Shown here in pieces: positions 1-10,290 of a stretch of 64,000 nucleotides of DNA. A program made the translations under genes and the position numbers. This stretch comes from Prolixibacter denitrificans. GTDB taxonomy: Bacteria > Bacteroidota > Bacteroidia > Bacteroidales > Prolixibacteraceae. The number at the start of each line of letters is the position of its first letter. The first letter of the stretch is position 1. The stretch is from contig NZ_PYGC01000012.1 of the NCBI RefSeq assembly GCF_003014495.1, forward strand, positions 62,001 through 126,000, read 5' to 3'. Under the pieces are notes generated by a model, which did not search any database, had not been told where the DNA came from, and saw nothing but the letters and a program-made list of their open reading frames with translations.

Positions 1-1185
1 TTTATAGTCACAACGCCAGTCGGTTTCGAACCACCCGGTGTCGAAGTGAATCACATCGGCTGGGATTTTATCCTTGCGGAGATGTTCGGTTACTTCATAG
101 CCTTGTTTCTCTGAGTCATAAGTGATACGGCTCATCCACAGACCAAATGACCAGAGCGGTGGCATTGGTGCTTTTCCGGTCAGGTCGGTGTACTGATCGA
201 GAATGTCTTTCGGTTCGCCCAGGAAGATGAATAAGTCCAGTTGATCATCACCAATCATTAGCGTATTTACACCACGGAACGAAGCGCCGAAATCGCAGGT
301 AATGGGCGTAGAAGTGTGCATAAACATACCGTAACCCCGGCTACTCATGAAGAACGGAATCGGTTTGTATTCCGCTTCGTTCTGGGTACCGTTGGCATCG
401 TCGGTGTACAGCACAACCCTCTGACCACGCTTGTTAAGGTTGGTGAACGATTCGCCACAGCCGAAGATTTTTTCATTCGGCGAAAGCGTAAACGATGCTG
501 CCACACTGCGCGAGTAGTCGGATGAACGACGAACAAAAGAGAATGGGACTATGGGAGTGTAAGTATCCTTGTTATCTGCAGGACTATCGGTTTGCGTCAG
601 CAATTTTCCTTTGGCATTGTAGATTTTGATGTGCCAGGGATGGGTTTCAACAACTACGGAACCATAAGCACTCGTGTACTTGTATCCGTTGTCGACTTTG
701 GTGTATTTCCAGATTCCCGGTTTGGCTTCGGGAGCTACACCGTTGACCAGCATCAGCGATTTACCTTCCGGTTTGGCCACAAAGCCGGTGTTCATTCGGA
801 TACGAATGGTGCGTGCCGATACAAAATCGATACGGAAGGGGAGATGCGGGTTGGCCTCGTATTCCCTGCCCGGAAACTCATTGCCCGGAGCGGGTTGCAG
901 AAATGCCAGCATGTTGTCGAAAGCCTGGCGTGTTTTGTAAACATTACGCTGCCATTCGACGGTACCTTTTCCGGTAGCCGGATCGAACTTCGTCAAGCTG
1001 TCGGCAACAAAGTAGGTATTCTTAAAATTGTAGAAATCGGGACTAATGTCCACCGGTGAGTTGAGTAATCCGTTCTGTGATTCCAGCGACTGCGCGGCCA
1101 TGGGCTGGCTGAATGTAGTCAAAATCGCAGCAGCCAGTACCGTAAAGGTCCTACGAATCAGCAACTGTGGGTTTTTCCTTTTCAT
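1..1185 (-). CDS. GH31 glycoside hydrolase, probable alpha-xylosidase (partial, C-terminus beyond left edge)
   Basis: First 395 codons of a secreted family-31 glycosidase; the rest, including the catalytic Asp residues, lies off the left edge. The ATG at 1185 is followed by a signal peptide (about residues 1-31, ending in PMAAQS). The N-terminal beta-sandwich runs to about residue 330 and includes FGCGESF, and the (beta/alpha)8 barrel begins at APMPPLWSFGLWMSR. The segment DVIHFDTGWFETDW is typical of the alpha-xylosidase branch of GH31 rather than alpha-glucosidases. Last gene of the susC-susD-lipoprotein-GH2-GH31 series (57 bp after GH2). Alpha-xylosidases remove terminal xylose from xyloglucan oligosaccharides. 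Family assignment is firm; substrate is inference from motif and neighbours. Confidence 0.88.
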   Translation of the reverse strand, partial: MKRKNPQLLIRRTFTVLAAAILTTFSQPMAAQSLESQNGLLNSPVDISPDFYNFKNTYFVADSLTKFDPATGKGTVEWQRNVYKTRQAFDNMLAFLQPAPGNEFPGREYEANPHLPFRIDFVSARTIRIRMNTGFVAKPEGKSLMLVNGVAPEAKPGIWKYTKVDNGYKYTSAYGSVVVETHPWHIKIYNAKGKLLTQTDSPADNKDTYTPIVPFSFVRRSSDYSRSVAASFTLSPNEKIFGCGESFTNLNKRGQRVVLYTDDANGTQNEAEYKPIPFFMSSRGYGMFMHTSTPITCDFGASFRGVNTLMIGDDQLDLFIFLGEPKDILDQYTDLTGKAPMPPLWSFGLWMSRITYDSEKQGYEVTEHLRKDKIPADVIHFDTGWFETDWRCDYK

Positions 1186-1240
1186 TTGTTTATTCTTTGT
1201 TTCATTGAATGATTTATACTTTGTCTTTGCTTATCCTTTT

Positions 1241-3667
1241 TTATTGAGCTGTTAGCGTCACCTTCGCATCTGGTAGTCCTTCTGCTGAAGCTGTGAGATA
1301 GATGTTTCCCGGTTTTCCGTCTGACTGAAGAACGATGAGGCATTTTCCGTTAAAAGCGTGTCGGTAGTTGGCCTTGAATGGCTCGTGGCTGGTCTCACTT
1401 CCATTATCCACGCCGGCAATGGTGGCTTCGCCATTTACTTTAAAACGAACCAGGTTGTCGGCATGTGGAACCAGCGTTCCGTTTTGGTCGACCACATTTA
1501 CGGTCACAAAAGCCAGGTCTTTACCATCGGCATGGATTTGCGGACGATCCACCGTAAGCTGTAATCTGTATGGTTTACCAGCTGTTTGAATTTCTTTAGT
1601 GAGAATAACTTTTCCATCCTTTTTTCCCACTGCTTTTAACGTGCCGGGCTCGTAAGTCAGTCGCCACATCAAATGAAGTTTGTCACCCGTCTTTTTACGG
1701 ACACCCATTGATTTCCCGTTTAGGAAAAGTTCCACCTCATCGCAGTTGGTGTAAGCCCAAACATCAATAGTTTGCCCTTTTTTCCAGTTCCAGTGCGGGA
1801 AAATGTGCAGTACCGGTTTGTTGGTCCATTCACTTTGATAGAGGTAGTACGCATCTTTCGGGAAGCCTGCTAAGTCGACAATGCCGAAGTAGGAGCTTCG
1901 TGCCGGCCATGTATAAGGCGTCGGTTCTCCCAGATAATCGAAGCCGGTCCAGATAAATTGTCCCGAAAGGAAATCGTATTTCTCGATGAGTTTGAGTGTT
2001 TCTTCGTGTGTCGAACCCCATGGTGCATGGCAGTTATCGTAAGACGAGCAGGTGTAGTCGGGGTTTCCCTTCTCTGGAAGATCCCAACGTTTGGGCCACA
2101 GCCTGATGCTATCAGATGGCATGTCATAACTTCCGCGGGTTTGCAGCGAAGACACCGTTTCGGTAGCAATGAATTTTTGCCCGGGGAAAGAGTCCGGGAA
2201 GCTGGCATACAACTGATGATGGTAATTGTAACCAATCAGGTCGAGCGCACCCGATTTGATGATGCTGTTGCCGGGTTGCGGATCGTTGCAGGCAGATGTA
2301 ATCGGACGAGTTGTATCGTATTGATGAACGATGCCGGCCAATTCACGTGCGATACTGGTTCCGGTAGAGTCCCATTGTTCCGGAATTTCGTTACCAATGC
2401 TCCAAATCATCACACTGGGGTGATTGCGGTCGCGAAGAATCTGGTCGGTCAAATCCTGCTTGTGCCATTTATCCCAGTCGTGTGAATAGTCGTATTTCGT
2501 TTTCTGCTTTTTCCACATATCAAAGGCTTCGTCCATGACAATGAAGCCCATTTGGTCGCAAAGCTGCAGCAATTCCGGAGCCGGAGGATTGTGGGAAGTC
2601 CGGATAGCGTTGACGCCAGCGCCTTTTAAAATTTCCAGCTGTCGCTGAATAGCGCGGGTGTTGACGGCAGCTCCCAGACATCCTAAATCGTGGTGCATAC
2701 AAACACCATTGATTTTCATGGGAACGCCGTTCAGCGAAAAGCCTTTTTGCGCATCGAAGTGGAAATAACGGATGCCAAACGGTACGGTTTTATCATCGAT
2801 GATTTTGTTGTCACTGATAACCTGGGAAACACTTTTATAAAGAGTAGGCGAGTCGATTGACCATAATTCAGGTTGCTGAATATGGAATTGTTGGTCAACA
2901 GAAGCCGTTTCTCCCGAAGCAATTTCTTTTTCGTTGTCAGTTTCTCCGACTTTCGTCCCGGTTTGATTAAAGAGTGTCGTGCGGAGCGTAATTTTTTTCG
3001 ATTCCTTTGAATCGTTCGTAACCTGCGTGGTAACCCGCACCAATGCATTTTCGTTACTCACTTCAGGTGTAGTGATGTGTGTTCCCCAATGGGAGATATG
3101 AATCGGGGAAGTCAGTTCGAGGCGAACATTTCGGTAAATGCCGGAGCCGCTGTACCAACGGGAGTTGGGTTGGTTTGAATTGTCGACTTTCACGGCAATG
3201 AGGTTGGTGCTGTCGCCAAAATGCACGTAGGGAGTCAAATCGTATTGGAAGGATATATAGCCGTTCGGGCGTTTGCCGAGATAGTGGCCATTGATCCAAA
3301 CTTCGGAATTGTGATAAATACCATCGAAGTCGATGAAGACTTTTTTTCCTCTATTCTCTTTTTCTAATGAAAAGGTTTTGCGGTACCAGCCTATTCCACC
3401 CGGAAGGGCACCGCCACCAGCACCGGCCGGATTGTCTTTGCTAAATTTACCTTCAATGCTCCAGTCATGAGGAACGTTTAAGGTTCTCCAGTTTGTGTCG
3501 TTAAATGCAGTCCCACTGGCATTGGTTGTATCGCCCAGGTGGAATTTCCAGTTGTTGTCGAAATCCCGGATGATTCGGGCCCGGTCACTCTGCGACTGAT
3601 GCTGATCGCATCCATTCATCATTAAAGACAGTGAAACCAGCAGAAGAAGGGTGTAAGTTAATTTCAT
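1241..3667 (-). CDS. GH2 glycoside hydrolase, probable beta-galactosidase lipoprotein
   Basis: 808-residue GH2 enzyme. The N-terminus is a lipoprotein signal with Cys20 (SLMMNGC), so it is probably anchored in an outer or inner membrane leaflet. Domain order seen: sugar-binding jelly roll (about 35-190), Ig-like sandwich (about 190-300), TIM barrel (about 300-610) and C-terminal DUF4982/Big-type domains. RNHPSVMIWSIGNE puts the acid/base Glu at 427 and FIATETVSS the nucleophile at Glu503. Family members are beta-galactosidases, beta-glucuronidases or beta-mannosidases; galactosidase is preferred because of the adjacent GH31 and GH43, which fits xyloglucan side-chain removal. Same strand and order as the Sus genes, about 190 bp after the upstream lipoprotein gene, with a hairpin in the gap. 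Confidence 0.9.
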   Translation of the reverse strand: MKLTYTLLLLVSLSLMMNGCDQHQSQSDRARIIRDFDNNWKFHLGDTTNASGTAFNDTNWRTLNVPHDWSIEGKFSKDNPAGAGGGALPGGIGWYRKTFSLEKENRGKKVFIDFDGIYHNSEVWINGHYLGKRPNGYISFQYDLTPYVHFGDSTNLIAVKVDNSNQPNSRWYSGSGIYRNVRLELTSPIHISHWGTHITTPEVSNENALVRVTTQVTNDSKESKKITLRTTLFNQTGTKVGETDNEKEIASGETASVDQQFHIQQPELWSIDSPTLYKSVSQVISDNKIIDDKTVPFGIRYFHFDAQKGFSLNGVPMKINGVCMHHDLGCLGAAVNTRAIQRQLEILKGAGVNAIRTSHNPPAPELLQLCDQMGFIVMDEAFDMWKKQKTKYDYSHDWDKWHKQDLTDQILRDRNHPSVMIWSIGNEIPEQWDSTGTSIARELAGIVHQYDTTRPITSACNDPQPGNSIIKSGALDLIGYNYHHQLYASFPDSFPGQKFIATETVSSLQTRGSYDMPSDSIRLWPKRWDLPEKGNPDYTCSSYDNCHAPWGSTHEETLKLIEKYDFLSGQFIWTGFDYLGEPTPYTWPARSSYFGIVDLAGFPKDAYYLYQSEWTNKPVLHIFPHWNWKKGQTIDVWAYTNCDEVELFLNGKSMGVRKKTGDKLHLMWRLTYEPGTLKAVGKKDGKVILTKEIQTAGKPYRLQLTVDRPQIHADGKDLAFVTVNVVDQNGTLVPHADNLVRFKVNGEATIAGVDNGSETSHEPFKANYRHAFNGKCLIVLQSDGKPGNIYLTASAEGLPDAKVTLTAQ

Positions 3668-3810
3668 TGTATTCAGTTAGTAGAAGTTTTATTGTACAAA
3701 ATACTATAACTTGTTTAATAAACCTTAGCGATTACGGTCAAAATGCTTTGGAAATGCATACTTGTTTTTATTGTCTTCGAAGAGAATAAGAGTTTTATGA
3801 GTAGAAATAA

Positions 3811-3838
3811 TCCGGGAGAGCAAAGTGCCCTTCCCGGA
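3811..3838 (-). terminator. GC-rich hairpin between lipoprotein gene and GH2
   Basis: Inverted repeat TCCGGGA (3811-3817) / TCCCGGA (3832-3838), with a further internal GCA/TGC pairing. It follows the lipoprotein stop at 3862 on the minus strand. Only a weak TTATTT follows it, so it could be a partial terminator or an mRNA-processing/stability element that lowers expression of GH2 and GH31 relative to susCD. Nothing else is recognised in 3668-3861. Confidence 0.4.
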
Positions 3839-3861
3839 TCAAACTGCTACTTGTGATGAGA

Positions 3862-4767
3862 CTAATGTGAATCGTAATAAGCTTTGCTAACGAAGTTTAA
3901 TGTTTGAATGCAGGCTCCCTGTCCGGAAATAACCGGATCGCGAAGAACACCAATCATCATTTTGTCTGCTGTCAACGCCATAATCTTGAACTTCCCTGTC
4001 CATGATTTGGTCAGGGTTGTATGGTAATTGATGGGATGAATCAGTGTTACATCGTTCAATGTAATGGTGTGATTCTTCGTATCCAGCATATAGGTTCCAG
4101 ACTGTTGTCCACCCATCGTAATTCCATCCGGTGTAGACGTGTGGTCAACCTGTACGTAAGGGCCGTCTTTCAAGTTAAAAGTCATTGAACCGAAATCGGT
4201 AGCAGCGCAAAGCCACTGGTTGCCGGACCAATCAGGTGACCAGTTCCACGAATCACCACCAACAGCAACTCCGTCGGTTACTGAAAGCCAACTATCGTTG
4301 GTTCCGTAAAAGTAGATGGGACCCGCCCATATCTTACTGACGCCGTTGGCATCCAGGTCTAAGTACCAGGTTTTTTCTTTGCCATAACCTCCGGAAATGT
4401 TGGTCCACATATCTCCGCTTACAGCATTCTGATCAAGTGTATTTATTGACACCTGTACCGAATCAGCCTGTACATATCCACCGGCGCTTTCTACTCCGTA
4501 TTTAAACGTGTAATCGCCGGGGAATGCGACATTAATCGTATCGACGACCTTGATAGAACGTCCAAATGGAGTAGTCCACAGCGGGGTTACATTAGGTGTC
4601 AAACTTGTGAGAACGATATCATTTGGATTGGCGCTCGATGGTTCTATCGTGAAATTTAAATCGCTTTTGGAGAGTAATGCTCCAAGCTCATAGTTATCGG
4701 GTGTACAAGCCGAGAAAAGCAAGGTGAGTCCCAATAACGTATATAAAATTTTGAATCTATTTTTCAT
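3862..4767 (-). CDS. SusE/SusF-position surface lipoprotein, putative glycan-binding
   Basis: 301 residues from the ATG at 4767. The longer reading from 4809 would overlap the susD stop and hide the signal peptide behind 14 residues. Lipobox LFSAC gives Cys21. After the anchor comes an Ig/PKD-like beta domain (about 30-110), then a Trp/Gly-rich beta region (GDSWNWSPDWSGNQW) ending in TLNFVSKAYYDSH. No catalytic motif is visible. Its place right after susD (28 bp) is where surface glycan-binding proteins (SusE/F, SGBP) are encoded, so a role in holding polysaccharide at the outer membrane is inferred from position and composition, not from a family match I can name with certainty. Confidence 0.7.
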   Translation of the reverse strand: MKNRFKILYTLLGLTLLFSACTPDNYELGALLSKSDLNFTIEPSSANPNDIVLTSLTPNVTPLWTTPFGRSIKVVDTINVAFPGDYTFKYGVESAGGYVQADSVQVSINTLDQNAVSGDMWTNISGGYGKEKTWYLDLDANGVSKIWAGPIYFYGTNDSWLSVTDGVAVGGDSWNWSPDWSGNQWLCAATDFGSMTFNLKDGPYVQVDHTSTPDGITMGGQQSGTYMLDTKNHTITLNDVTLIHPINYHTTLTKSWTGKFKIMALTADKMMIGVLRDPVISGQGACIQTLNFVSKAYYDSH

Positions 4768-4795
4768 TGCTTTCTGTTTTATTGATCCGTTAATC

Positions 4796-6388
4796 TTACC
4801 AACCTGCATTTTGTTTCAGCGTTCCTGAAGACAAGGTAATCTGGTCGTTCGGTATTTGCTGAAAGCCGTTGGTTGCTTTGATATTCGCTTCCAGCTGAGA
4901 AGCACTTGGAGGCGTTCCACCATTATCCAGATAGGAAACAGAAGTGTTATCAGCAATGGTTTTGGCTGCTTTATCAACTCCCTGACGGAGCAAATCCCAG
5001 TAACGGATACCCTCTCCAACAAACTCGAGTCGGCGCTGGGCCATGATCACATCTTCGTTAACCGAAGTGGCCGGCGATGCGGAAGGATTAGCTCTTTCCA
5101 AAACCTGGTTGTAATACGAAACAGCATTGGGACTTCCCAATTCAGCTGCCATCAGCAATACATCGGAATAGCGGATAGCAAAATAGTCCTGGTACTGACC
5201 AATTTGGAAGTCTGTAACAACAGATGTTCCTGTTGAATCACAGATCGGACTATACTTTTTCATAAAATAGCCAGTGTATTCCCGGTTCTTGTCTGCTTTG
5301 GAATAATCCGGAAATTCTTCTGAAATATTGATGATGGAGGCGAACCGGCGACTATCGTCAGCGCTGAATGTATTGTATAGTTTCGGGTCTACTGTGCAGG
5401 CACCCCAGCCGTACTGGTAAGGGAAATGTGACTCTTCCCTGATTCCTTCCATCACCATCCATGTATTGCCCGTAATGTTACCGTTGTAATCACCGGTTGA
5501 CGAGTACTTGATAGAGAAAACCACCTCGGGGTTATCTTCCCCTGCATAGGTAACACCTTTCGCTAACGATGCCGCCGGCCACAGGGTTGTGTAGTCGCTG
5601 ACCAGGCTGTGGCCGCTGTTGGCGATGACATCTTCAACCGCAGCCAAGGCTGTTTGAGCTGTTTCACCGCCAATTGAGCTTTTGCCGTAGTATCCGCTGT
5701 AGAACAGATAAACCCGTGCCAACAATGACTCGGCAGCCCATTTGGTCACCCGACCACTCGGAACGCTGGTGTAGTCGTTCGAAGGAAGATGATCAACAGC
5801 ATAACGCAAGTCGTTCATAATTAATGTATACGTTGAGTCGGCACTGGCTTGCGGCACATTGTCCAGGGTAGGGGTGGTGACCAACGGAACTTTCTCCCAA
5901 AGACGTACCATATCGAAATAGCAAAATGCACGAATGAACTTGGCTTCCGATTCGTATTGTGTTTTTACTGAAGTGCTGTCGCCCCATGAGACCTGGTCCA
6001 ATTTACCCAGCAAAACATTACAACGGTATATCGCCTGGTAGTAATTTTTCCAGGTAGTACCAAAGATTGATACATCGGAAGGAGAGATCGATTTATTGAA
6101 TTCATCAAGCATCTGGTATCCGTAACCATCCGATGCTCCTGTCCCTCCTAAGCTATTGTCAGAAAATACCTCAGAAGCTACCGGGAAAGCAGTCGCTCCG
6201 TTCCAAATCAAATCCAGACCGTTATAGCATCCCACCAGTGCCGTGTAGGCATCTTCAGGTGTCTGGTAATATGATTCATTGGTTTTCTTCGGATCCGTCA
6301 GGTCCGTCGTGAGAAAGTCACTGCACGAACTGAAGGCGGTCATTGCAATTAGTGCAATAAACAAAATCCTATATCGTTTCATATTCAT
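4796..6388 (-). CDS. susD: SusD/RagB family nutrient-binding outer membrane lipoprotein
   Basis: 530 residues; lipoprotein signal with Cys22 (TAFSSC). The N-terminal stretch (DLTDPKKTNESYYQTPEDAYTAL) and the SusD-like C-terminal region with QRRLEFVGEGIRYWDLLRQG are the hallmarks of RagB/SusD proteins. It forms the lid over the SusC barrel and binds the incoming oligosaccharide. The start could also be Met3 at 6382. Only 14 bp separate it from susC, so the two are co-transcribed and probably co-translated. Specificity cannot be read from sequence; neighbouring enzymes suggest a hemicellulose. Confidence 0.95.
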   Translation of the reverse strand: MNMKRYRILFIALIAMTAFSSCSDFLTTDLTDPKKTNESYYQTPEDAYTALVGCYNGLDLIWNGATAFPVASEVFSDNSLGGTGASDGYGYQMLDEFNKSISPSDVSIFGTTWKNYYQAIYRCNVLLGKLDQVSWGDSTSVKTQYESEAKFIRAFCYFDMVRLWEKVPLVTTPTLDNVPQASADSTYTLIMNDLRYAVDHLPSNDYTSVPSGRVTKWAAESLLARVYLFYSGYYGKSSIGGETAQTALAAVEDVIANSGHSLVSDYTTLWPAASLAKGVTYAGEDNPEVVFSIKYSSTGDYNGNITGNTWMVMEGIREESHFPYQYGWGACTVDPKLYNTFSADDSRRFASIINISEEFPDYSKADKNREYTGYFMKKYSPICDSTGTSVVTDFQIGQYQDYFAIRYSDVLLMAAELGSPNAVSYYNQVLERANPSASPATSVNEDVIMAQRRLEFVGEGIRYWDLLRQGVDKAAKTIADNTSVSYLDNGGTPPSASQLEANIKATNGFQQIPNDQITLSSGTLKQNAGW

Positions 6389-6402
6389 GTTTTCTTTAAG
6401 GT

Positions 6403-9400
6403 TTAGAATTTAAGATTAACACCGACCATAAGTGTTCTGGGACGCGGATAGAAGCCCAGGTCAACTCCTTGTCCGAAAGAGTAAACATTGTTGGCGTCTT
6501 TAGCCGAGTACCCTACTTCCGGATCCATACCATTGTATTTGGTGAAGGTGAACAGATTTTGAGCAGCTACATAGAAGTGAAACTCGCTGAGGTTTTTCCA
6601 TTTAACCAGCCTGGCAAAATCGTAGCCTAGTGAAATATTTGAGATACGCCAGTAGCTTCCATCGTGGATGTACAAGTCTGAGAATTTAGCCCAATTGGCA
6701 TTATCCTGTGTTACACGGGGCATGGTGTTCGATGTACCTTCACCATGCCAGCGGCTCAGAATCTCACTGGTCCAGTTTCCATATGCACTGGCAACGTTCC
6801 GGTACGACTGAACGATTTTATTTCCGGCTACGCCATTGGTTGTTACCGAGAAATCAACATTCTTATAGTTGCATGAGAAACTCAGACCAAAAACTTCGTG
6901 TGGATTCGGGTCACCAATGTTGGTTTTGTCGTCAGCAGTAATTTTGCCGTCACCATTCATATCCACATATTTTACGTCGCCAGGTTGTGCATCGGGTTGA
7001 AGTACTTGTCCGTTGCTGGTATAGCTCCGCACATCAGCCTCATTTTGGAATATGCCATCTGTTTTGTAGCCCCAGAAATATCCAATCGGGTTTCCGGCTG
7101 AAGCACGGAAAAACTCGGGTGCATTGTTAAACAAGATATTGGTGCCGCCATGAATAATTCCGTCTTCGGTTGGAATGTTGTTGACAATGTTTTTGTTGTA
7201 CGAAAATGAGCCGCTAACATTATAATGGAAATCTTTACCAATGTCGTTGTTGAAGGACAACTGAACCTCGACTCCTTTGTTGGTTACGTCACCGCCGTTG
7301 ATATAGGGGTTGGTCTTTACTCCTGCAGTTGCCAGCAGTGGAGCGGCAATCAGCCAGTTTTTTGTCTTCTTATTGTAGAAGTCTACATTCAGACTCATTC
7401 TGTTATTCAGAAACTGTGCATCAAAACCCAGATCGGTCTGGTATGAGGTTTCCCATTTGGTATCGGTAACACCGATTGTCGACGGATAAGCTCCCTGCGT
7501 CAGCGTGCTGTTGTCGCTTCCAAAGTTGTACTGCGCATTGGACAGCTGAATGAGTGACAGATAGTTGAAAGCCGTAATAGCATCATTACCATTGGTACCC
7601 CAGCTTCCGCGAATTTTCAGGAAGTTGATAACATTTTTCAGTGGTTCCATAAAAGAGGCGTTGGATGCCACCCAGCCCAGAGATACAGACGGGAAGTAAC
7701 CCCACTGATGTCCCTTGGCAAACATAGTGGAACCATCGGCTCGGAACACCAGCGAAGCCAGGTAGGTCTCCTTGTAGTTGTAGTTCAAACGACCGAAGAA
7801 CGATTGCTGTGCATAAACGGCATTCTGATTACCGGTCAACGAAATGGTGTGCGTAACGGTCTGGGCATCGCCGGGATCACTACTCGGACTCATGGTGATG
7901 GTGGTTACCTCAGAATTACTCAGGTAAGCGCGGTCGAAGTTGCCGAACAGTGTTGTTCCCTTGTTCGAACCGTTCATCCAGCTTCCGGTGTATTTGCGTA
8001 CAGAAGTACCACCCAAAATGTCAAACTTGTGATCGTTGAGATTGAAGGTGTAGTTAACCGTATTATCCCAGTTCCAGGTATAACCTTGTGAACTACTCTG
8101 GGTAATGGTTTCGTAGTCGTTATACGAATAAAGTGAAAGGTGCCCGTAAGCCGGCAAATAGCTGTGATAAGCCGATGCCGAGTAGTTCAAACCAAAAGTC
8201 GTTTTGATTTTCAGATTTTTAATCGGCTCCAATTCAGCATATACATCACCAACCAGCGTTTGTGTTTTTGTATTGTTTTTGTTGGTCAAAACCATTGAGG
8301 CGTAGGGATTGGATTCGCCGTCGTACCAGGGACCGCCATTGTAAACAGTTGAATTCTGGCTGTTCAGGAAATTACCGTCTGAATCGTACATGGCGAGCAG
8401 CGGCGATGTGGTGAAAGCGCCACGGAAACTGTTGTTGTAGATATTTCCGTCCTTAATCCCTTTCTGTTTTTTAAACGAGAAGGTCAGGTGTTCTCCAACT
8501 GTCAGCTTTTTGTTGTACAGTTTGCGTTCGCTATTGCTGCGGAAATTGTATCGTTCGTAATTCGAGTATTTCGAACCACCGACAATACCACCCTGGCTGG
8601 TATACGAAAGTCCCAGTGAGTAAGTCGAAATGTCACTTCCGCCACTGGTCGACAAGTTGTAGTTTTGCGTGGGAACGTTCGAAACGAACATCTCGTTCAT
8701 CCAGTTGGTGCCTGTTCCCAGTGCGTCAATTTGTGACGGAGTGAAAAGCGGTCCTTTGCCAGAGTTGATGGCTGCCTCGTTTTGTATGGTTGCATATTCC
8801 CGTGCATTCAGCAAGTCCACTTTACGCGGAACATTTTGCAAACCGTAATAGGCATCGAAGGTAACCTGACCGCCTTTTTTGCCGGAAGCACTTCCGCTTT
8901 TGGTTGTAATCAAAACAACACCGTTGGCTCCGTTTACCCCGTAAATAGCACATGATGCAGCATCTTTCAGAATGTCGATCGTTGCAATGTCTGAGTTGTT
9001 CAGGTAGGTGATATCGTTGGTAATTACCCCATCGACAACATACAACGGGCTGGAGTTACCAATGGTACCCACACCACGAATATTTACTTTGAAACCTCCT
9101 CCGGGTTGTCCCGATTCTGAGGTAATGTTTACACCGGCAGCTTTTCCCTGCATGGCTTGTAAAGCATTTGTTGTATTCTCTTTCTGAAGGCTCGAACCAT
9201 CAACAGAAGCAGTAGCACCCGTTACCAGCTTCTTTTTTTGAACACCGTAACCAATTACCACCACTTCGTCCAGGCCTTTGATATCCTGTTTCATGGTGAT
9301 GGTCACTGTTGTTTTTCCGTTTAGCGGGATGGTTTGTGTCGTGTACCCGATAAACGATGCTTCCAGAACGTCATTCGGTTTGGCCTGCAACGTAAAATGG

Positions 9401-9645
9401 CCATCGATGTCGGATACGGTACCCGTTGACGTGCCTTTCACTACAATGGTAGCGCCCGGAATGGGTGAACCATCGTCAGCACCCACTACGGTTCCATTGA
9501 TGGTAGCCAGCTGATTCTGGGCAAAACCAGGAACAGCAAGAAATACCAACATCAGGATTGCCATGATTCGTGCTATTTGAATCATTTGTTTCCGAAATAA
9601 GAAGAATCGCGTCAGCGACTTTCTTAGGAGTTGTTCATTCTTCAT
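6403..9645 (-). CDS. susC: SusC/RagA family TonB-dependent outer membrane transporter
   Basis: 1080 residues. A long N-terminus with a signal peptide ending at VPGFAQ (about residue 43) is followed by a carboxypeptidase-D regulatory-like domain (about 48-130: TINGTVVGADDGSPIPGATI), the TonB-box area and the plug with LDEVVVIGYGVQKK and SPLYVVDGV, then a 22-strand barrel ending in the usual terminal Phe (VGVNLKF). Imports oligosaccharides across the outer membrane using TonB energy together with the SusD partner. First gene of the operon; the 9646-10290 leader carries repeated boxes that are candidate HTCS-binding sites. Confidence 0.96.
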   Translation of the reverse strand: MKNEQLLRKSLTRFFLFRKQMIQIARIMAILMLVFLAVPGFAQNQLATINGTVVGADDGSPIPGATIVVKGTSTGTVSDIDGHFTLQAKPNDVLEASFIGYTTQTIPLNGKTTVTITMKQDIKGLDEVVVIGYGVQKKKLVTGATASVDGSSLQKENTTNALQAMQGKAAGVNITSESGQPGGGFKVNIRGVGTIGNSSPLYVVDGVITNDITYLNNSDIATIDILKDAASCAIYGVNGANGVVLITTKSGSASGKKGGQVTFDAYYGLQNVPRKVDLLNAREYATIQNEAAINSGKGPLFTPSQIDALGTGTNWMNEMFVSNVPTQNYNLSTSGGSDISTYSLGLSYTSQGGIVGGSKYSNYERYNFRSNSERKLYNKKLTVGEHLTFSFKKQKGIKDGNIYNNSFRGAFTTSPLLAMYDSDGNFLNSQNSTVYNGGPWYDGESNPYASMVLTNKNNTKTQTLVGDVYAELEPIKNLKIKTTFGLNYSASAYHSYLPAYGHLSLYSYNDYETITQSSSQGYTWNWDNTVNYTFNLNDHKFDILGGTSVRKYTGSWMNGSNKGTTLFGNFDRAYLSNSEVTTITMSPSSDPGDAQTVTHTISLTGNQNAVYAQQSFFGRLNYNYKETYLASLVFRADGSTMFAKGHQWGYFPSVSLGWVASNASFMEPLKNVINFLKIRGSWGTNGNDAITAFNYLSLIQLSNAQYNFGSDNSTLTQGAYPSTIGVTDTKWETSYQTDLGFDAQFLNNRMSLNVDFYNKKTKNWLIAAPLLATAGVKTNPYINGGDVTNKGVEVQLSFNNDIGKDFHYNVSGSFSYNKNIVNNIPTEDGIIHGGTNILFNNAPEFFRASAGNPIGYFWGYKTDGIFQNEADVRSYTSNGQVLQPDAQPGDVKYVDMNGDGKITADDKTNIGDPNPHEVFGLSFSCNYKNVDFSVTTNGVAGNKIVQSYRNVASAYGNWTSEILSRWHGEGTSNTMPRVTQDNANWAKFSDLYIHDGSYWRISNISLGYDFARLVKWKNLSEFHFYVAAQNLFTFTKYNGMDPEVGYSAKDANNVYSFGQGVDLGFYPRPRTLMVGVNLKF

Positions 9646-9961
9646 AGGTTTATTTGTTTTATTGAAAAAAGGGTGTAAAACAAGTTCTCACCGAAAACTC
9701 AACTGTTTCCGGTTTCTATATAATCGTTTGTGAATGTTTGTTGCAGAATTTTTTGTACCCGCCTGTAGATGTAAGCGATTCGGTGGATAATAATAGACCG
9801 CGATACCGGTTGCCGGATGAGATACTGTGGCAGTGGTAGTGCACAAAGTATGGTGCTGTTTCCCGGAAGGGATTTCCGGATACCACAAGGCAAGCTTGTG
9901 CATACCTGTTCGTGTTGTCGTGCAGCCAATGCAGGTTTGGATTAAAATTTTTCATATGACC

Positions 9962-10122
9962 CAGTTAGTTGATTGCCGCATTTATGTCCCGTTGCGACAA
10001 AATTGTTACTGACGAATGTATTGATTCGCGCTGCCGGGTATAGGATTGGTTTGTTTCTGTGTGGGGTGATAAATGTTAACAGGGGGAGAAATTTGTAAAT
10101 AAAAGGGGGAGAAATGTTAATG
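9962..10122 (-). promoter_or_regulatory. Candidate HTCS operator/promoter of the susCD operon
   Basis: The stretch 9962-10090 is clearly related to 11935-12058 in front of the GH43 gene: shared blocks include GTTGCGAC, ACGAA.GTAT.GATT, GCGCTG, TTTGTTTC and AAATGTTA. Within it, three similar boxes lie in direct orientation: GGGGTGATAAATGTTAAC from 10063, GGGGGAGAAATTTGTAAA from 10082 and GGGGGAGAAATGTTAATG from 10105, spaced about 20 and 23 bp, i.e. two helical turns. Direct repeats with such phasing suit an AraC-type DNA-binding domain such as that of the HTCS at 12117-16277. The rest of 9646-10290 shows no other feature to me. Confidence 0.6.
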
Positions 10123-10290
10123 GTATGACCAATTAGGGCATTTCATAATAGTCATCAGAACAGTTGATTCGTTATGATTTCTTTGTGAAGGATGATTTGG
10201 TGAAAAAGAATGCCGGATGAGCCGAGAATATATTAGTGATGCAATTATCCTGCAGTCATCAATCGGATGTGCATAGCGGCTTGTATCGTC

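Noticed and set aside
4768-4809. N-terminal extension of the surface lipoprotein after susD
   Set aside because: Would overlap susD and place 14 residues ahead of a clear lipoprotein signal.
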